This document shows, piece after piece, positions 36,676-45,630 of a DNA stretch of 64,000 nucleotides. Both the position numbers and the translations under genes were made by a program. The notes beneath the pieces were generated by a model. The model was not told where the DNA came from. It saw only the letters and a program-made list of their open reading frames with translations, and did no database searches. Each line of letters opens with the position of its first letter. Positions within the stretch are counted from its first letter, which is position 1. This DNA is from Pseudomonas fulva (lineage in GTDB: Bacteria > Pseudomonadota > Gammaproteobacteria > Pseudomonadales > Pseudomonadaceae). Location of the stretch: assembly GCF_015680705.1 (NCBI RefSeq), contig NZ_JADNYP010000018.1, positions 1 to 64,000 on the forward strand. The letters are read 5' to 3'.

Positions 36676-37809
36676 TCAGTCGAGGAACTCGAAGTCCGAT
36701 GGCGCGCCGTGCGCCAGGGCCTGCACGGTGTCGCCCAGCTCGCCGCTGAGCGGGTCGCGTCGCATCACCACGATGCGATCGCTTTTCTGGTTGGCCACCA
36801 GCAGGTAGTGGCCGCTCGGATCGATGGCGAACTCGCGTGGCTCCCGGCCTTCGGACGAACGCCTTTGTATCAGGGTCAGGCGGCCGTCCTCGCTGTCCAC
36901 GGCATAGACCACGACCTGATTGGCCGTGCCGCGATTGCTCACGTAAAGGAAGCGACCATCGCTGGACAGGTGCAGGCCACCGCCGGCCTTGGCCTGGGGG
37001 TCGTCGCGCTCGGTCAATGGCAGGCGCTGACGCTCGAGCAAGGCGCCATCCTCGACATCGAACATCACCACCTCCCCGCTCATTTCCAAGGTCAGGTAGG
37101 CATGCTCGCCTTGGGCATCGAACAGCAGGTGCCGAGGACCGCTGCCTGGCGGCAGGCTCACCGCTGCCGGTTGCGCCGGGCTCAGTGGCTGCGTGGGGCT
37201 GGCAGCGTCGTAGCGGTAGATGAAGACCTTGTCGGCGCCCAGGTCGCTGGCATACAGATACAGGCCATCGGGGGAGAAAACCGCCGAGTGCACGTGAGGC
37301 CCGGATTGACGCTCCGGATCCACGCCACTGGGCGCGTGACGCTGCTGCTGGATCGCCTGCGCAAGCCGTCCATCCTTGTCCACCGGCAAGACTGCCAGGC
37401 TGCCACCGGGCACCGGTTCGCCGGAATAATTGGCTACCATCAGGTAGCGCCGATCCTGGCTGAGGCTGGCATGGGTCGGCTCGTCACCTTGGCTGGAGAC
37501 CTGCGAAAGCGGCTCGATCAGACCCTCGGCACTTACCGAGAAGCTGCTGACCCGGCCTTTGCCCTGCCCCACTTCGTTGACCGCGAACAGCAGGCGCTGG
37601 TCCTCCGACAGCACCAGCCAGGAGGGGTTGTCGCTCTTGACCAGCTGGCGCGCCTGGGCGTCGATCAGCCCTGTGCGCGTGTCGAACTGGTAGCGATAGA
37701 TGCCCTCGCCTTGGCCTTGGGTATAACCACCGACCAGCAGGCCGGCAGCATGGGCTTGGATCGTCAGGCTCATCAGGCTAGCCCCCAGTATCTTCTCGAG
37801 TGTCGTCAT
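36676..37809 (-). CDS. Exported lactonase-family beta-propeller protein (6-phosphogluconolactonase-like)
   Basis: The 377-residue product is a seven-bladed beta-propeller of the lactonase/YbhE type (repeats such as HLSSDGRFLYVSNRGTANQVVVYAVD). It has an N-terminal signal peptide (LMSLTIQAHA), so unlike cytoplasmic Pgl it should be periplasmic. Its substrate is unknown. Two ATGs are two codons apart; AGAGG touches the first and is six bases before the second, so I chose 37809. The start lies inside the 3' end of the upstream DUF5629 gene, implying coupled translation. Confidence 0.85.
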   Translation of the reverse strand: MTTLEKILGASLMSLTIQAHAAGLLVGGYTQGQGEGIYRYQFDTRTGLIDAQARQLVKSDNPSWLVLSEDQRLLFAVNEVGQGKGRVSSFSVSAEGLIEPLSQVSSQGDEPTHASLSQDRRYLMVANYSGEPVPGGSLAVLPVDKDGRLAQAIQQQRHAPSGVDPERQSGPHVHSAVFSPDGLYLYASDLGADKVFIYRYDAASPTQPLSPAQPAAVSLPPGSGPRHLLFDAQGEHAYLTLEMSGEVVMFDVEDGALLERQRLPLTERDDPQAKAGGGLHLSSDGRFLYVSNRGTANQVVVYAVDSEDGRLTLIQRRSSEGREPREFAIDPSGHYLLVANQKSDRIVVMRRDPLSGELGDTVQALAHGAPSDFEFLD

Positions 37810-38065
37810 CTTCATCCTCTTCCGGAGCGCGCAGAGCGTCCATGCAGACCAGTCGATGCTCGCCCTGCGAATCGCTCAGGCGCCATTGCTCGCCCTCTGC
37901 CGTCGCGGCTGCAACCTGCTCGAGCGAGAAGCGCCAGCGCCGATGCTCACGGCCATCGATGCATTCGATCGAAAGACCCTCGGCATCGAAGGTGAAGTCG
38001 AAGGCATGCAGGCCATCGATCAGCAGCATGTCACAGGATTGCAGGGCTTCGGACAGAGCAGTCAT
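37778..38065 (-). CDS. DUF5629 family protein
   Basis: This 95-residue soluble protein has a Cys- and Asp-containing body (CDMLLIDGLHAFDFTFDAEGLSIECIDG) and a strongly acidic tail (EEDEDDDTRED). I know it only as a Pseudomonas DUF5629-type small protein of unknown function. Its last 32 bases overlap the lactonase gene, which is in another frame on the same strand. Confidence 0.75.
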   Translation of the reverse strand: MTALSEALQSCDMLLIDGLHAFDFTFDAEGLSIECIDGREHRRWRFSLEQVAAATAEGEQWRLSDSQGEHRLVCMDALRAPEEDEDDDTREDTGG

Positions 38066-38139
38066 CAGGTTCTACCGTCAAGAAAAGCACGCATTATAGG
38101 CAGACCGGGGATGACCGGCGGCGTTCAAAGCGATGACGC

Positions 38140-39120
38140 TCAGCCTCGTTCGGCGGGTGCCGCGCCAGCTTCGAACGGGCTGCTGCCACGACGCTGGTTA
38201 CGGTCCTCGCGCGGTGTCGCGCCAAAGAAGTTGCGGTAGGCGCTGGAGAAGTGCGGCCCGGAGGAAAAGCCGCAGGACAAGCCGATCTGGATGATCGACT
38301 TGCTGGTCTGCAGCAGCATCTGGCGCGCCTTGTTCAGGCGCAGCTCCAGGTAGTACTGACTCGGTACCCGGTTGAGGTACTGCTTGAAGATACGCTCCAG
38401 CTGGCGACGCGAAACGCAGACATGCTGGGCTATTTCGTCGGTGGTCAACGGCTCCTCGATATTGGCCTCCATCAAGACCACCGCCTGGGTTAGCTTGGGG
38501 TGGCTGGAGCCCAGGCGGTTCTGCAGCGGAATGCGTTGGCGCTCGCCGCCTTCGCGGATACGCTCCACCACCAGCTCCTCGGAAACCGCCCCGGCCAGCT
38601 CGGCGCCATGGTCGCGCGCCAGCACCGCGAGCATCAGGTCTGCCACCGACATGCCGCCGCAGGCGGTCAGCCGGTCACGGTCCCAGTCGAACAGATGGCT
38701 GGTGGCGATCACCTTGGGGAAGCGCTCGGCGAAATCGTCCTGCCAGCGCCAATGGACGGCCGCGCGATAACCCTCGAGCAGGCCCAGCAAGGCCAGCGGA
38801 TAGACCCCGGCGGACAAGCCGCCGATCATGCAGCCACTCCTGGCCAGCTGGCGCAGCGCCCCGGCAAGCGCCGGAGCGACGGCCAACGGTGGCTCGTCAG
38901 CCAGCAGGAACAAGGTATCCAGACCCTCCAGACGGCCGGCCCAGGCAGTGCCAGGCAGACGCCAGTCGCCCTCCAGCGGTGCCTCGGCCTGCAGAAAGAC
39001 CAGCTCGTACGCCGCATCCGCCTGCAGCCGTCGGGCCACCTGCAGCACATCCTCGGCCAAGGCCAAGGTCAGCGCCCTGGTACTGGGCCAGATGAGAAAA
39101 CCGATTCGCTGGGAGGTCAT
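38140..39120 (-). CDS. argR: Arginine-responsive transcriptional regulator ArgR (AraC family with GATase1-like domain)
   Basis: Pseudomonas ArgR activates arginine uptake and catabolism and represses biosynthesis. It is unrelated to E. coli ArgR. The 326 residues combine an N-terminal DJ-1/glutamine-amidotransferase-like ligand domain (to about 190, with GGLSAGVYPL) and a C-terminal AraC double helix-turn-helix (ANIEEPLTTDEIAQHVCVSRRQLERIF; IGLSCGFSSGPHFSSAYRNFFGATPRE). It closes the aotJ-aotQ-aotM-aotP gene order, the known Pseudomonas arrangement. The ATG at 39120 is chosen; an open 23-codon extension upstream is unlikely. Confidence 0.95.
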   Translation of the reverse strand: MTSQRIGFLIWPSTRALTLALAEDVLQVARRLQADAAYELVFLQAEAPLEGDWRLPGTAWAGRLEGLDTLFLLADEPPLAVAPALAGALRQLARSGCMIGGLSAGVYPLALLGLLEGYRAAVHWRWQDDFAERFPKVIATSHLFDWDRDRLTACGGMSVADLMLAVLARDHGAELAGAVSEELVVERIREGGERQRIPLQNRLGSSHPKLTQAVVLMEANIEEPLTTDEIAQHVCVSRRQLERIFKQYLNRVPSQYYLELRLNKARQMLLQTSKSIIQIGLSCGFSSGPHFSSAYRNFFGATPREDRNQRRGSSPFEAGAAPAERG

Positions 39121-39217
39121 AGAAGGGTCCGAAACCTGAAGTCGATCGAGTCGATGGCGCCAGGGCTTGCAACGCCAGGGGCGTAGCATGCCCTATTTCG
39201 GTGCAAGTCGGCAGTGC

Positions 39218-39982
39218 CTACTTCAGGCTGCCGGAAAGAAACTGCTTCAGGCGCTCCGACTGGGGATTGGCCAGTACCTGGCGTGGATCGCCGCTTTCCT
39301 CGACCTTGCCTTGGTGCAGAAACACCAGCTGGTTGGACACTTCGCGGGCAAAGCCCATTTCGTGAGTGACCACGACCATGGTCCGGCCTTCCTGGGCCAG
39401 CGACTGCATGACCTTGAGCACGTCGCCTACCAGCTCCGGGTCGAGCGCCGAGGTCGGTTCATCGAACAGCATCACCTCAGGCTCCATGGCCAAGGCGCGG
39501 GCAATGGCCACCCGTTGCTGCTCGCCCCCGGACATGTGTCCCGGATAGGCATCCTTGCGATGGGCCACTCCGACCTTGGCCAGGTAGTGCTCGGCCTTCT
39601 CCAGCGCCTGCTTGCGATCGATGCCCAGCACGTGCACCGGCGCCTCGATGACGTTCTGCAAGGCAGTCATGTGCGCCCACAGATTGAAATGCTGGAACAC
39701 CATCGACAAGCGTGCGCGCATGCGCTGCAGCTGCTTTGGCTCGGCGGCCCGGAGCGCGCCGTCCTTGCCCGCCACCAGCTTGAGTTCCTCGTTGTTGAGC
39801 AGGATCCTGCCGGCGTGTGGCTGCTCGAGCAGGTTGATGCAGCGCAGGAAGGTCGACTTGCCCGATCCGCTGGAGCCGATGATGCTGGTCACGTCGCCTG
39901 CCTTGGCAGACAGCGAGACGCCCTTGAGCACCTCATGGCTGCCGTAGCGCTTGTGCAGGCCCTGGACTTGTAGTTTGTACAT
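39218..39982 (-). CDS. aotP: Arginine/ornithine ABC transporter ATP-binding protein
   Basis: ATPase of the AotJQMP importer for arginine and ornithine. The 254 residues have Walker A GSSGSGKST near 36-44, the signature MSGGEQQRVAIARAL, Walker B VMLFDEPTSALD and the H-loop VVVTHEMGFA. The ATG at 39982 gives the conserved N-terminus MYKLQVQGLHKRYG; an upstream ATG five codons away is disfavoured. A 97-base gap separates it from argR. Confidence 0.95.
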   Translation of the reverse strand: MYKLQVQGLHKRYGSHEVLKGVSLSAKAGDVTSIIGSSGSGKSTFLRCINLLEQPHAGRILLNNEELKLVAGKDGALRAAEPKQLQRMRARLSMVFQHFNLWAHMTALQNVIEAPVHVLGIDRKQALEKAEHYLAKVGVAHRKDAYPGHMSGGEQQRVAIARALAMEPEVMLFDEPTSALDPELVGDVLKVMQSLAQEGRTMVVVTHEMGFAREVSNQLVFLHQGKVEESGDPRQVLANPQSERLKQFLSGSLK

Positions 39983-40004
39983 GCTGTCGGTTCTCACGAT
40001 GCGA

Positions 40005-40703
40005 TCAGTGCTTGCGTGGTGCCAGGTAGCCGAGCCAGCGGCGTTCGGCCAGCTTGAACAGGCGCACCAGGATGAAGGTCAGGCACAGGTAGAACACGCC
40101 TGCCGTGATGTAGGCCTCGAAAGGCAGATAATACTGGGCATTGACCGTACGCGCCGCACCGGTGATGTCGATGAGCGTGACGATGGAAGCCAGGCTGGTG
40201 GTCTGCAACATCATGATCACCTCGTTGCTGTACTGCGGCAGCGCCCGGCGCAGGGCCGACGGCAGCAGGATGCGTCGATACATCTTCAACGGCGCCATGC
40301 CCATCGCCCTGGCGGCCTCGATCTCGCCATGCGGGGTGGCCTTGAGGCTGCCAGCAATGATCTCGGCGGTATAGGCGCTGGTATTGATGGCGAACGCCAG
40401 GCAGGCGCAGAACGTGGCGCTCGACAGCCATGGCCAGAAGATGCTCTGGCGTACGGCTTCGAACTGGGCCAGGCCGTAGTAAATCAGGAACAGTTGCACC
40501 AGCATCGGGGTGCCCCGGATGACGTAGGTGTACAGCCAGGCGACGAAGTTGACCACGGGCTGGCGCGACACCCGCATCATGGCCAGTGGAATGGCCGCCA
40601 GCAAACCGAAGAACAACGAGATCGCCAGCAGCTTGAGGGTCACCAGCATGCCTGCGAAATACAGCGGCAGCGCGTCCCACACCACGTTGTAGTCGAAAAT
40701 CAT
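40005..40703 (-). CDS. aotM: Arginine/ornithine ABC transporter permease AotM
   Basis: HisM-type inner-membrane permease. The 232 residues have about five membrane helices and the EAA loop GEIEAARAMGMAPLKMYRRILLPSALRRALP near 125-155, which contacts the ATPase. The start codon overlaps the aotQ stop (ATGA). Confidence 0.94.
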   Translation of the reverse strand: MIFDYNVVWDALPLYFAGMLVTLKLLAISLFFGLLAAIPLAMMRVSRQPVVNFVAWLYTYVIRGTPMLVQLFLIYYGLAQFEAVRQSIFWPWLSSATFCACLAFAINTSAYTAEIIAGSLKATPHGEIEAARAMGMAPLKMYRRILLPSALRRALPQYSNEVIMMLQTTSLASIVTLIDITGAARTVNAQYYLPFEAYITAGVFYLCLTFILVRLFKLAERRWLGYLAPRKH

Positions 40704-41389
40704 AGCTCGGCCGCCTTGATGCCCACGGAATAACGTTTCTCCAGTCGCTTGAGTGCCAGCAGCGAGACACTGGTGATGACCAGGTACAACGCCGCCACCG
40801 CCAGGAAGAAGGTGAACGGCTCGCGGGTGGCGTCGGCCGCCTGCTTGGCCTTGAACATCATGTCCTGCAAGCCGACCACGGAAATCAGCGCGGTGGCCTT
40901 GGTCAGCACCAGCCAGTTGTTGGTGAAGCCGGGGATGGCCAGGCGGATCATCTGCGGCACCATGATCCGGAAGAACACCTGACGCTCATTCATGCCATAG
41001 GCCCGTCCTGCCTCGGCCTGGCCCTTGGGGATGCCGAGGAACGCGCCCCGGAAGGTCTCCGAGAGATAGGCGCCGAAGATGAAGCCCAGCGTGCAGATAC
41101 CGGCGACCAGCGGATTGAGATCGACGTAGTCGTCATGGCCGAGCAGCGGCGCGACCCGATTGATCACATCCTGGCCGCCGTAGAAGATCAGCAGGATCAG
41201 GACCAGGTCCGGGATGCCGCGTATCACCGTGGAGTACACGTCGCCCAGCCAGGCCAGCCAGCGCACCGGCGACAGACGCAGGGCGACGCCGATCAGGCCG
41301 AGCACGACGGCCAGGGCCATGGAAGACAGGGCAAGCTGCAGTGTCAGCCATGCCCCGTCGAGGATGACTGCCCCGTAGCCTTTCAACAT
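40700..41389 (-). CDS. aotQ: Arginine/ornithine ABC transporter permease AotQ
   Basis: HisQ-type permease of the same importer. The 229 residues have several membrane helices and an EAA loop GQAEAGRAYGMNERQVFFRIMVPQMIRLAIP around 120-150. The ATG at 41389 is preceded by GAGGACC; a start 14 codons upstream would lie within the terminator-like hairpin that follows aotJ, so it is rejected. Confidence 0.94.
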   Translation of the reverse strand: MLKGYGAVILDGAWLTLQLALSSMALAVVLGLIGVALRLSPVRWLAWLGDVYSTVIRGIPDLVLILLIFYGGQDVINRVAPLLGHDDYVDLNPLVAGICTLGFIFGAYLSETFRGAFLGIPKGQAEAGRAYGMNERQVFFRIMVPQMIRLAIPGFTNNWLVLTKATALISVVGLQDMMFKAKQAADATREPFTFFLAVAALYLVITSVSLLALKRLEKRYSVGIKAAEL

Positions 41390-41407
41390 GATGAGGTCCT
41401 CGACCTG

Positions 41408-41452
41408 GAAAATGAAAATGGTGCAAACCACAGGATCTCTGCTGTTTGCACC
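41408..41452 (-). terminator. Terminator-like hairpin between aotJ and aotQ
   Basis: On the minus strand GGTGCAAAC and GTTTGCACC form a perfect 9-bp stem (41420-41452), followed by the T-rich ATTTTCATTTTCC. It sits 24 bases after the aotJ stop inside the operon. It probably gives partial termination or protects the aotJ message, so that the binding protein is made in excess over the permeases. Confidence 0.65.
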
Positions 41453-41476
41453 ATTGGACAGGTGTGAATGTATGGA

Positions 41477-42277
41477 TTATTGCGCAGCCTGGGCCTGGTC
41501 ATCGGCGCCATAGATATCGAAGTTGAAGTACTTGGCTTCGATCTGCTTGTACTTGCCGTTGGCGCGGATGGCATCGATGGCCGCATTGATGCGCTCGCGG
41601 TTGGCGTCGTCGCCCTTGCGGACCGCGATGCCAATGCCGTCGCCGAAGTACTTGGCGTCGGTGAAGGAAGGACCGACGAAGGCGAAGCCCTTGCCGGCGT
41701 CGGTCTTGAGGAAACCGTCCTCGAGCAGGGTGGCATCGGCGACCGTACCGTCGAGCCGGCCAGCGGCGACATCCAGGTAGATCTCGTTCTGGGTACCGTA
41801 TGGCACCACGGTGACGCCCTTGGGCGCGAAGACTTCCTTGGCGAAGCGATCATGGATCGAACCGCGCTGGACACCGATCTTCTTGCCGGCCAGCTCGTGC
41901 AGGTCCGCGCTGACCGCGCTGCCTTCCTTCATCACCAGGCGTGCCGGGGTCAGGTAGTAGCGATTGGTGAAGTCGACCGACTTCTTGCGATCCTCGGTAA
42001 TCGACATCGACGACAGGATCGCATCGATCTTGCGTACCTTGAGCGCCGGGATCAGACCGTCGAACTCTTGCTCGACCCAGGTGCACTTGGCCTTCATCTC
42101 TTCGCACAGGGCATTGCCGATATCGTAGTCGAAGCCGGCCAGGCTACCGTCGGGCTGCTTAAAGGCGAAGGGTGGATAGGCTGCCTCGATGCCGATCTTC
42201 AGCGGCTTCGAGTCGGCCAGCGATGCCAGGGAAAACACGGACAGCGCCAGGGCGCCAAGCAGTGCGAGTTTCTTCAT
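41477..42277 (-). CDS. aotJ: Arginine/ornithine periplasmic binding protein AotJ
   Basis: Substrate-binding protein of the importer. The 266 residues have a signal peptide (cleavage after SLA near 21) and the family 3 solute-binding fold, beginning LKIGIEAAYPPFAFKQPDGSLAGFDYDIGNAL and continuing with LSSMSITEDRKKSVDFTNRYY. It is the first gene of the aot operon, with a candidate ArgR operator about 130-170 bases upstream. Confidence 0.95.
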   Translation of the reverse strand: MKKLALLGALALSVFSLASLADSKPLKIGIEAAYPPFAFKQPDGSLAGFDYDIGNALCEEMKAKCTWVEQEFDGLIPALKVRKIDAILSSMSITEDRKKSVDFTNRYYLTPARLVMKEGSAVSADLHELAGKKIGVQRGSIHDRFAKEVFAPKGVTVVPYGTQNEIYLDVAAGRLDGTVADATLLEDGFLKTDAGKGFAFVGPSFTDAKYFGDGIGIAVRKGDDANRERINAAIDAIRANGKYKQIEAKYFNFDIYGADDQAQAAQ

Positions 42278-42407
42278 CTGGTAGCTCCATCGGGTACAGG
42301 CAATAAAAGGCAGGATCGATACTGCCCGCTATGCGAAGGGGGACAAGGCCAGCCGCCGATCACGCGGCCATGAGCGCGCGATTGCATTCTAGCGGCAGGC
42401 GACTGGT

Positions 42408-42447
42408 CGATATTTCTTCAAAGCGACAACTACTTATAGAAGCGCCA
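42408..42447 (-). promoter_or_regulatory. Candidate ArgR operator of the aot operon
   Basis: On the minus strand a half-site TGTCGC-N8-AA-N5 (42428 down to 42408) fits the Pseudomonas ArgR pattern exactly. A second word, TGGCGC, starts 19 bases upstream in the same orientation (42447). The expected spacing for tandem half-sites is about 21, so the pair is slightly off. Autoregulation of aotJQMP-argR by ArgR is known in P. aeruginosa. Confidence 0.45.
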
Positions 42448-42634
42448 GAAATCGCGTCCGGCGATATTGACAGCTCAGCCATGATATGCAAGAGCAAAAA
42501 GGATCCAACCAGAGAGTCAAGCAATTAGCGGGCCTATTATTCGCAAACCCTTTGGCTACGGCAAGTCTGACATGAAATCTTGCGGGGAAAGCCATGCGTC
42601 TGGAAGCAACTGGGCAGCACGGTAACAGGTACCA

Positions 42635-42665
42635 GCGGCCGCCGCCGGAGCGCCGGACCGGCCGC
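42635..42665. repeat. GC-rich inverted repeat downstream of acs
   Basis: GCGGCC (42635-42640) pairs with GGCCGC (42660-42665), with further CCGG pairing inside. It lacks a T-tract on either strand. It may act in 3'-end formation of acs. Confidence 0.4.
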
Positions 42666-42798
42666 GATGGGTCGCCGTGGAGGGAGGAGCCCGTCGGATG
42701 ACAGGCTCAAAGTGAGTGCGAAAGACCATTGCTCCGACGCCCGGCCTTGCAAAACCTCGGACAGCGCCGTCAGCACGCCCCGTGTTGCAGGGCTGCGA

Positions 42799-44754
42799 TC
42801 ACGCCGCCTTCATGGTCTTGTGCGTATCGATCAGATGCTGCACCACGCCTGGGTCGGCGAGGGTCGAGATGTCGCCCAGGGCATCGTATTCGCCGGTGGC
42901 GATCTTGCGCAGGATACGTCGCATGATCTTGCCCGAGCGGGTCTTGGGCAGCCCTGGCGCCCACTGGATCACATCCGGCGAGGCGATCGGACCGATTTCC
43001 TTGCGCACCCAGTTCTTCAGCTCCTGGCGCAAGGCCTCGCTCGGCTCTTCACCGGCATTGAGCGTGACGTACACATAGATGCCCTGCCCTTTTATGTCAT
43101 GCGGCACGCCGACCACCGCTGCCTCGGCGACCTTGGCGTGAGCGACCATGGCGCTCTCGATCTCCGCGGTGCCCATGCGGTGACCGGACACGTTGAGCAC
43201 ATCATCCACGCGTCCGGTGATCCAGTAGTAGCCATCTTCGTCGCGACGCGCACCGTCACCGGTGAAGTACATGCCACGGAAGGTCTTGAAGTAGGTGTCG
43301 ACGAAGCGGTCATGGTCGCCGTACAGCGAGCGCGACTGCCCTGGCCAGGAGTCGAGGATCACCAGGTTGCCCTCGGCCGCGCCCTCGATCAGGTTGCCAA
43401 GATTGTCGACCAGCGCAGGCACCACGCCGAAGAACGGGCGAGTCGCCGAGCCCGGCTTGAGCCCGGTGGCGCCAGGCAACGGGCTGATCAGGATGCCACC
43501 GGTCTCGGTTTGCCACCAGGTATCGACGATCGGGCAGCGCTCCTTGCCGACGGTGGTGTAGTACCAGTTCCACGCTTCCGGGTTGATCGGTTCGCCAACC
43601 GAGCCGAGCAGGCGCAGGCTCGAGCCGTCCGCGCCGTCGACCGCTGCCCGGCCCTCAGCCATCATGGCGCGGATGGCCGTCGGTGCCGTGTAGAGGATGT
43701 TGACCTTGTGCTTGTCGATGATCTTCGACACGCGTGTGATGTCCGGATAATTGGGCACGCCCTCGAACAGCAAGGTCGTGGCCCCGTTGGCCAGCGGCCC
43801 GTAGACGATGTAGCTATGGCCAGTGACCCAGCCGACGTCTGCGGTGCACCAGTAGACCTCGCCCGGACGGTAGTCGAAGACCCGCTCGTGGGTCAGCGAA
43901 GCGTAGAGCAGGTAGCCGCCGGTGGTATGCAGCACGCCCTTGGGCTTGCCCGTGGAGCCGGAGGTATAAAGGATGAACAAGGCTTCCTCGGCCCCCATTT
44001 CCTTCGGCGCACAGTGGCTGGAGGCGACCTTCATCAGGTCTTCGTACCAGATGTCGCGGTGCTGGTGCCAGGCGATGTCGCCGCCAGTGCGCTTGCATAC
44101 GATGATCTTTTGTACGCTGCTGGTCTCGGGATTGGTCAGGGCCAGGTCGACGTTGGCCTTGAGCGCGGTGCGGCGGCCGCCACGCACGCCCTCGTCGGCG
44201 GTGATCACCACCTTGGAGCGGCAGTCGATGATACGCCCGGCCAACGCCTCGGGGGAGAAGCCGCCGAAGACCACCGAGTGGATCGCGCCGATACGCGCGC
44301 AAGCCAGCATCGCGACCACCGCCTCGGGGATCATCGGCATGTAGATGGTCACCACGTCGCCACGATGGACGTCCTGGCCGCGCAAGGCATTGGCGAACTT
44401 GCAGACCTGCTCGTGCAGTTCGCGATAGGTGATGTTGCGATGCTCGGAAGGATCGTCGCCCTCCCAGATGATCGCCAGCTGGTCGCCACGTTCCTCGAGA
44501 TGACGGTCGAGGCAGTTGGAAGAAACGTTCAGAGTGCCGTCGGCGAACCACTTGATGTCCACATGATGGTCATCGAAGGAAGTCTGCTTGACCTTGGTGA
44601 ACGGCTTGATCCAGTCCAGCCGCTGGGCCTGCTCGCGCCAGAAGCCGTCCGGGTTGATCACCGATTGCTGGTACATGGCCTTGTAGGTGGCCTCGTCGGT
44701 CAGCGTGGTGGCCGCGACCTCGGGACGAACGGGATACAGTGGAGCCGCACTCAT
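42799..44754 (-). CDS. acs: Acetyl-CoA synthetase
   Basis: Acs activates acetate to acetyl-CoA through acetyl-AMP. The 651 residues have the AMP-forming signatures: LFILYTSGSTGKPKGVLHTTGGYL (phosphate-binding loop), WWQTETGG, YYWITGRVDDVLNVSGHR, and near the C-terminus the acetylation-site context PKTRSGKIMRR, whose lysine is classically controlled by Pat/CobB. The ATG at 44754 gives the conserved start MSAAPLYPV; the frame continues 26 codons upstream. The neighbouring arginine and aromatic genes suggest a role in catabolic carbon recovery. Confidence 0.96.
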   Translation of the reverse strand: MSAAPLYPVRPEVAATTLTDEATYKAMYQQSVINPDGFWREQAQRLDWIKPFTKVKQTSFDDHHVDIKWFADGTLNVSSNCLDRHLEERGDQLAIIWEGDDPSEHRNITYRELHEQVCKFANALRGQDVHRGDVVTIYMPMIPEAVVAMLACARIGAIHSVVFGGFSPEALAGRIIDCRSKVVITADEGVRGGRRTALKANVDLALTNPETSSVQKIIVCKRTGGDIAWHQHRDIWYEDLMKVASSHCAPKEMGAEEALFILYTSGSTGKPKGVLHTTGGYLLYASLTHERVFDYRPGEVYWCTADVGWVTGHSYIVYGPLANGATTLLFEGVPNYPDITRVSKIIDKHKVNILYTAPTAIRAMMAEGRAAVDGADGSSLRLLGSVGEPINPEAWNWYYTTVGKERCPIVDTWWQTETGGILISPLPGATGLKPGSATRPFFGVVPALVDNLGNLIEGAAEGNLVILDSWPGQSRSLYGDHDRFVDTYFKTFRGMYFTGDGARRDEDGYYWITGRVDDVLNVSGHRMGTAEIESAMVAHAKVAEAAVVGVPHDIKGQGIYVYVTLNAGEEPSEALRQELKNWVRKEIGPIASPDVIQWAPGLPKTRSGKIMRRILRKIATGEYDALGDISTLADPGVVQHLIDTHKTMKAA

Positions 44755-45157
44755 CTTGATACCTCGGTGTAATAGTTGTTTTTGTATGAGACCGTTTGTA
44801 GCTGCATGAAGAGGCTCGCGGCCATTCGACATTGGTAGTAATCAACCTGACGCCTGGCATGCCCTGCGCCCGGGGCTGGCCGTCCACCCGCAGCTACTTG
44901 GCGCCAGGATTATTACAGGTTTTGTCAAAACTTAGAAAAACCTTATCAGAACTTGATCTGTTTCCATTTCATCGCGCCCCTTAGAATGATCCCCGCCACA
45001 ACGGCATGACACAGACTTCGAATCCGATCGCGGATCTTTTATTCCGACCCCCACGCCGGGCAACTTGATCCGCCATTCACTCGATGCCTTTGACCTGATA
45101 TTCACGCGGCTTTCACAGCCGCGCGCTTCCCCACGACTTCGAACAGGTAAAACCCCC
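44755..45157. promoter_or_regulatory. 403-base divergent region between acs and the DUF2790 gene
   Basis: No gene is visible. The middle (about 44905-44990) is AT-rich. A TAGAAT that could serve as a plus-strand -10 element lies near 44984. TTGACA occurs on the minus strand near 44930 but lacks a -10 at proper spacing, so I assign no acs promoter. Confidence 0.4.
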
Positions 45158-45412
45158 ATGAAAGCGTTACTGGTATTGGTACTCGCTGGTCTCTGCAGCA
45201 CAGCCATGGCTGAAGACGCAACGGCCACTGCCGAGACACCGGTGGAACAGTACAGCTATGATCAGACCCTGGACATCGCCCGTGTGTTGTCCGTGAGCCC
45301 GGTCCCCAATGTCTGCGCGGTGGTGCCGGCGCGCATGACCTACGAAGATTCCGCAGGTCACCGGCATATCCTGGAATACCGGGTCATGGGCAACGGTTGC
45401 TCCAACGGTTGA
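45158..45412 (+). CDS. Small exported DUF2790 family protein
   Basis: The 84-residue precursor has a clear signal peptide (MKALLVLVLAGLCSTAMA, cleavage about residue 18). The mature acidic domain has two cysteines (NVCAVV and GNGCSNG), which could form a disulfide in the periplasm, and the family's YEDSAGHRHILEYRVMGNGC end. DUF2790 proteins are common in multiple copies in Pseudomonas, often near metal or stress loci; no function is established. Confidence 0.88.
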   Translation: MKALLVLVLAGLCSTAMAEDATATAETPVEQYSYDQTLDIARVLSVSPVPNVCAVVPARMTYEDSAGHRHILEYRVMGNGCSNG

Positions 45413-45471
45413 GCGCCTGCCGCCCGCGCCGGACGAGCCCGCAGTCGCATAGCGCCTCATCCGCGGGACAA

Positions 45472-45492
45472 CGACCCAGGCCGCCTGGGTCG
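45472..45492 (+). terminator. Possible terminator of the DUF2790 gene
   Basis: A perfect 9-bp stem, CGACCCAGG / CCTGGGTCG, with a three-base loop lies 60 bases after the stop codon. No T-tract follows, so it may only be a stem-loop. Confidence 0.35.
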
Positions 45493-45630
45493 CCTCGCGG
45501 GCGTCGCGATCGATGCAAGCCTGACGCCACATGATCGGTCATTTGCAAAGACACGATCACGATATCGATGTTCGAAGATGAACGATTGTTAACTTGCCTT
45601 CTTCGTCATTGAAGTTCAGTAACTCGACTC

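Larger units (their letters stand above)
42278..42798. promoter_or_regulatory. 521-base region between acs and aotJ: aot control region
   Basis: Both neighbours are on the minus strand, so this holds the acs 3' region and the aot promoter. It contains the ArgR-like half-sites at 42408-42447, an AT-rich stretch at about 42400-42545, and a strong GC inverted repeat at 42635-42665. No credible gene is seen. Confidence 0.55.
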
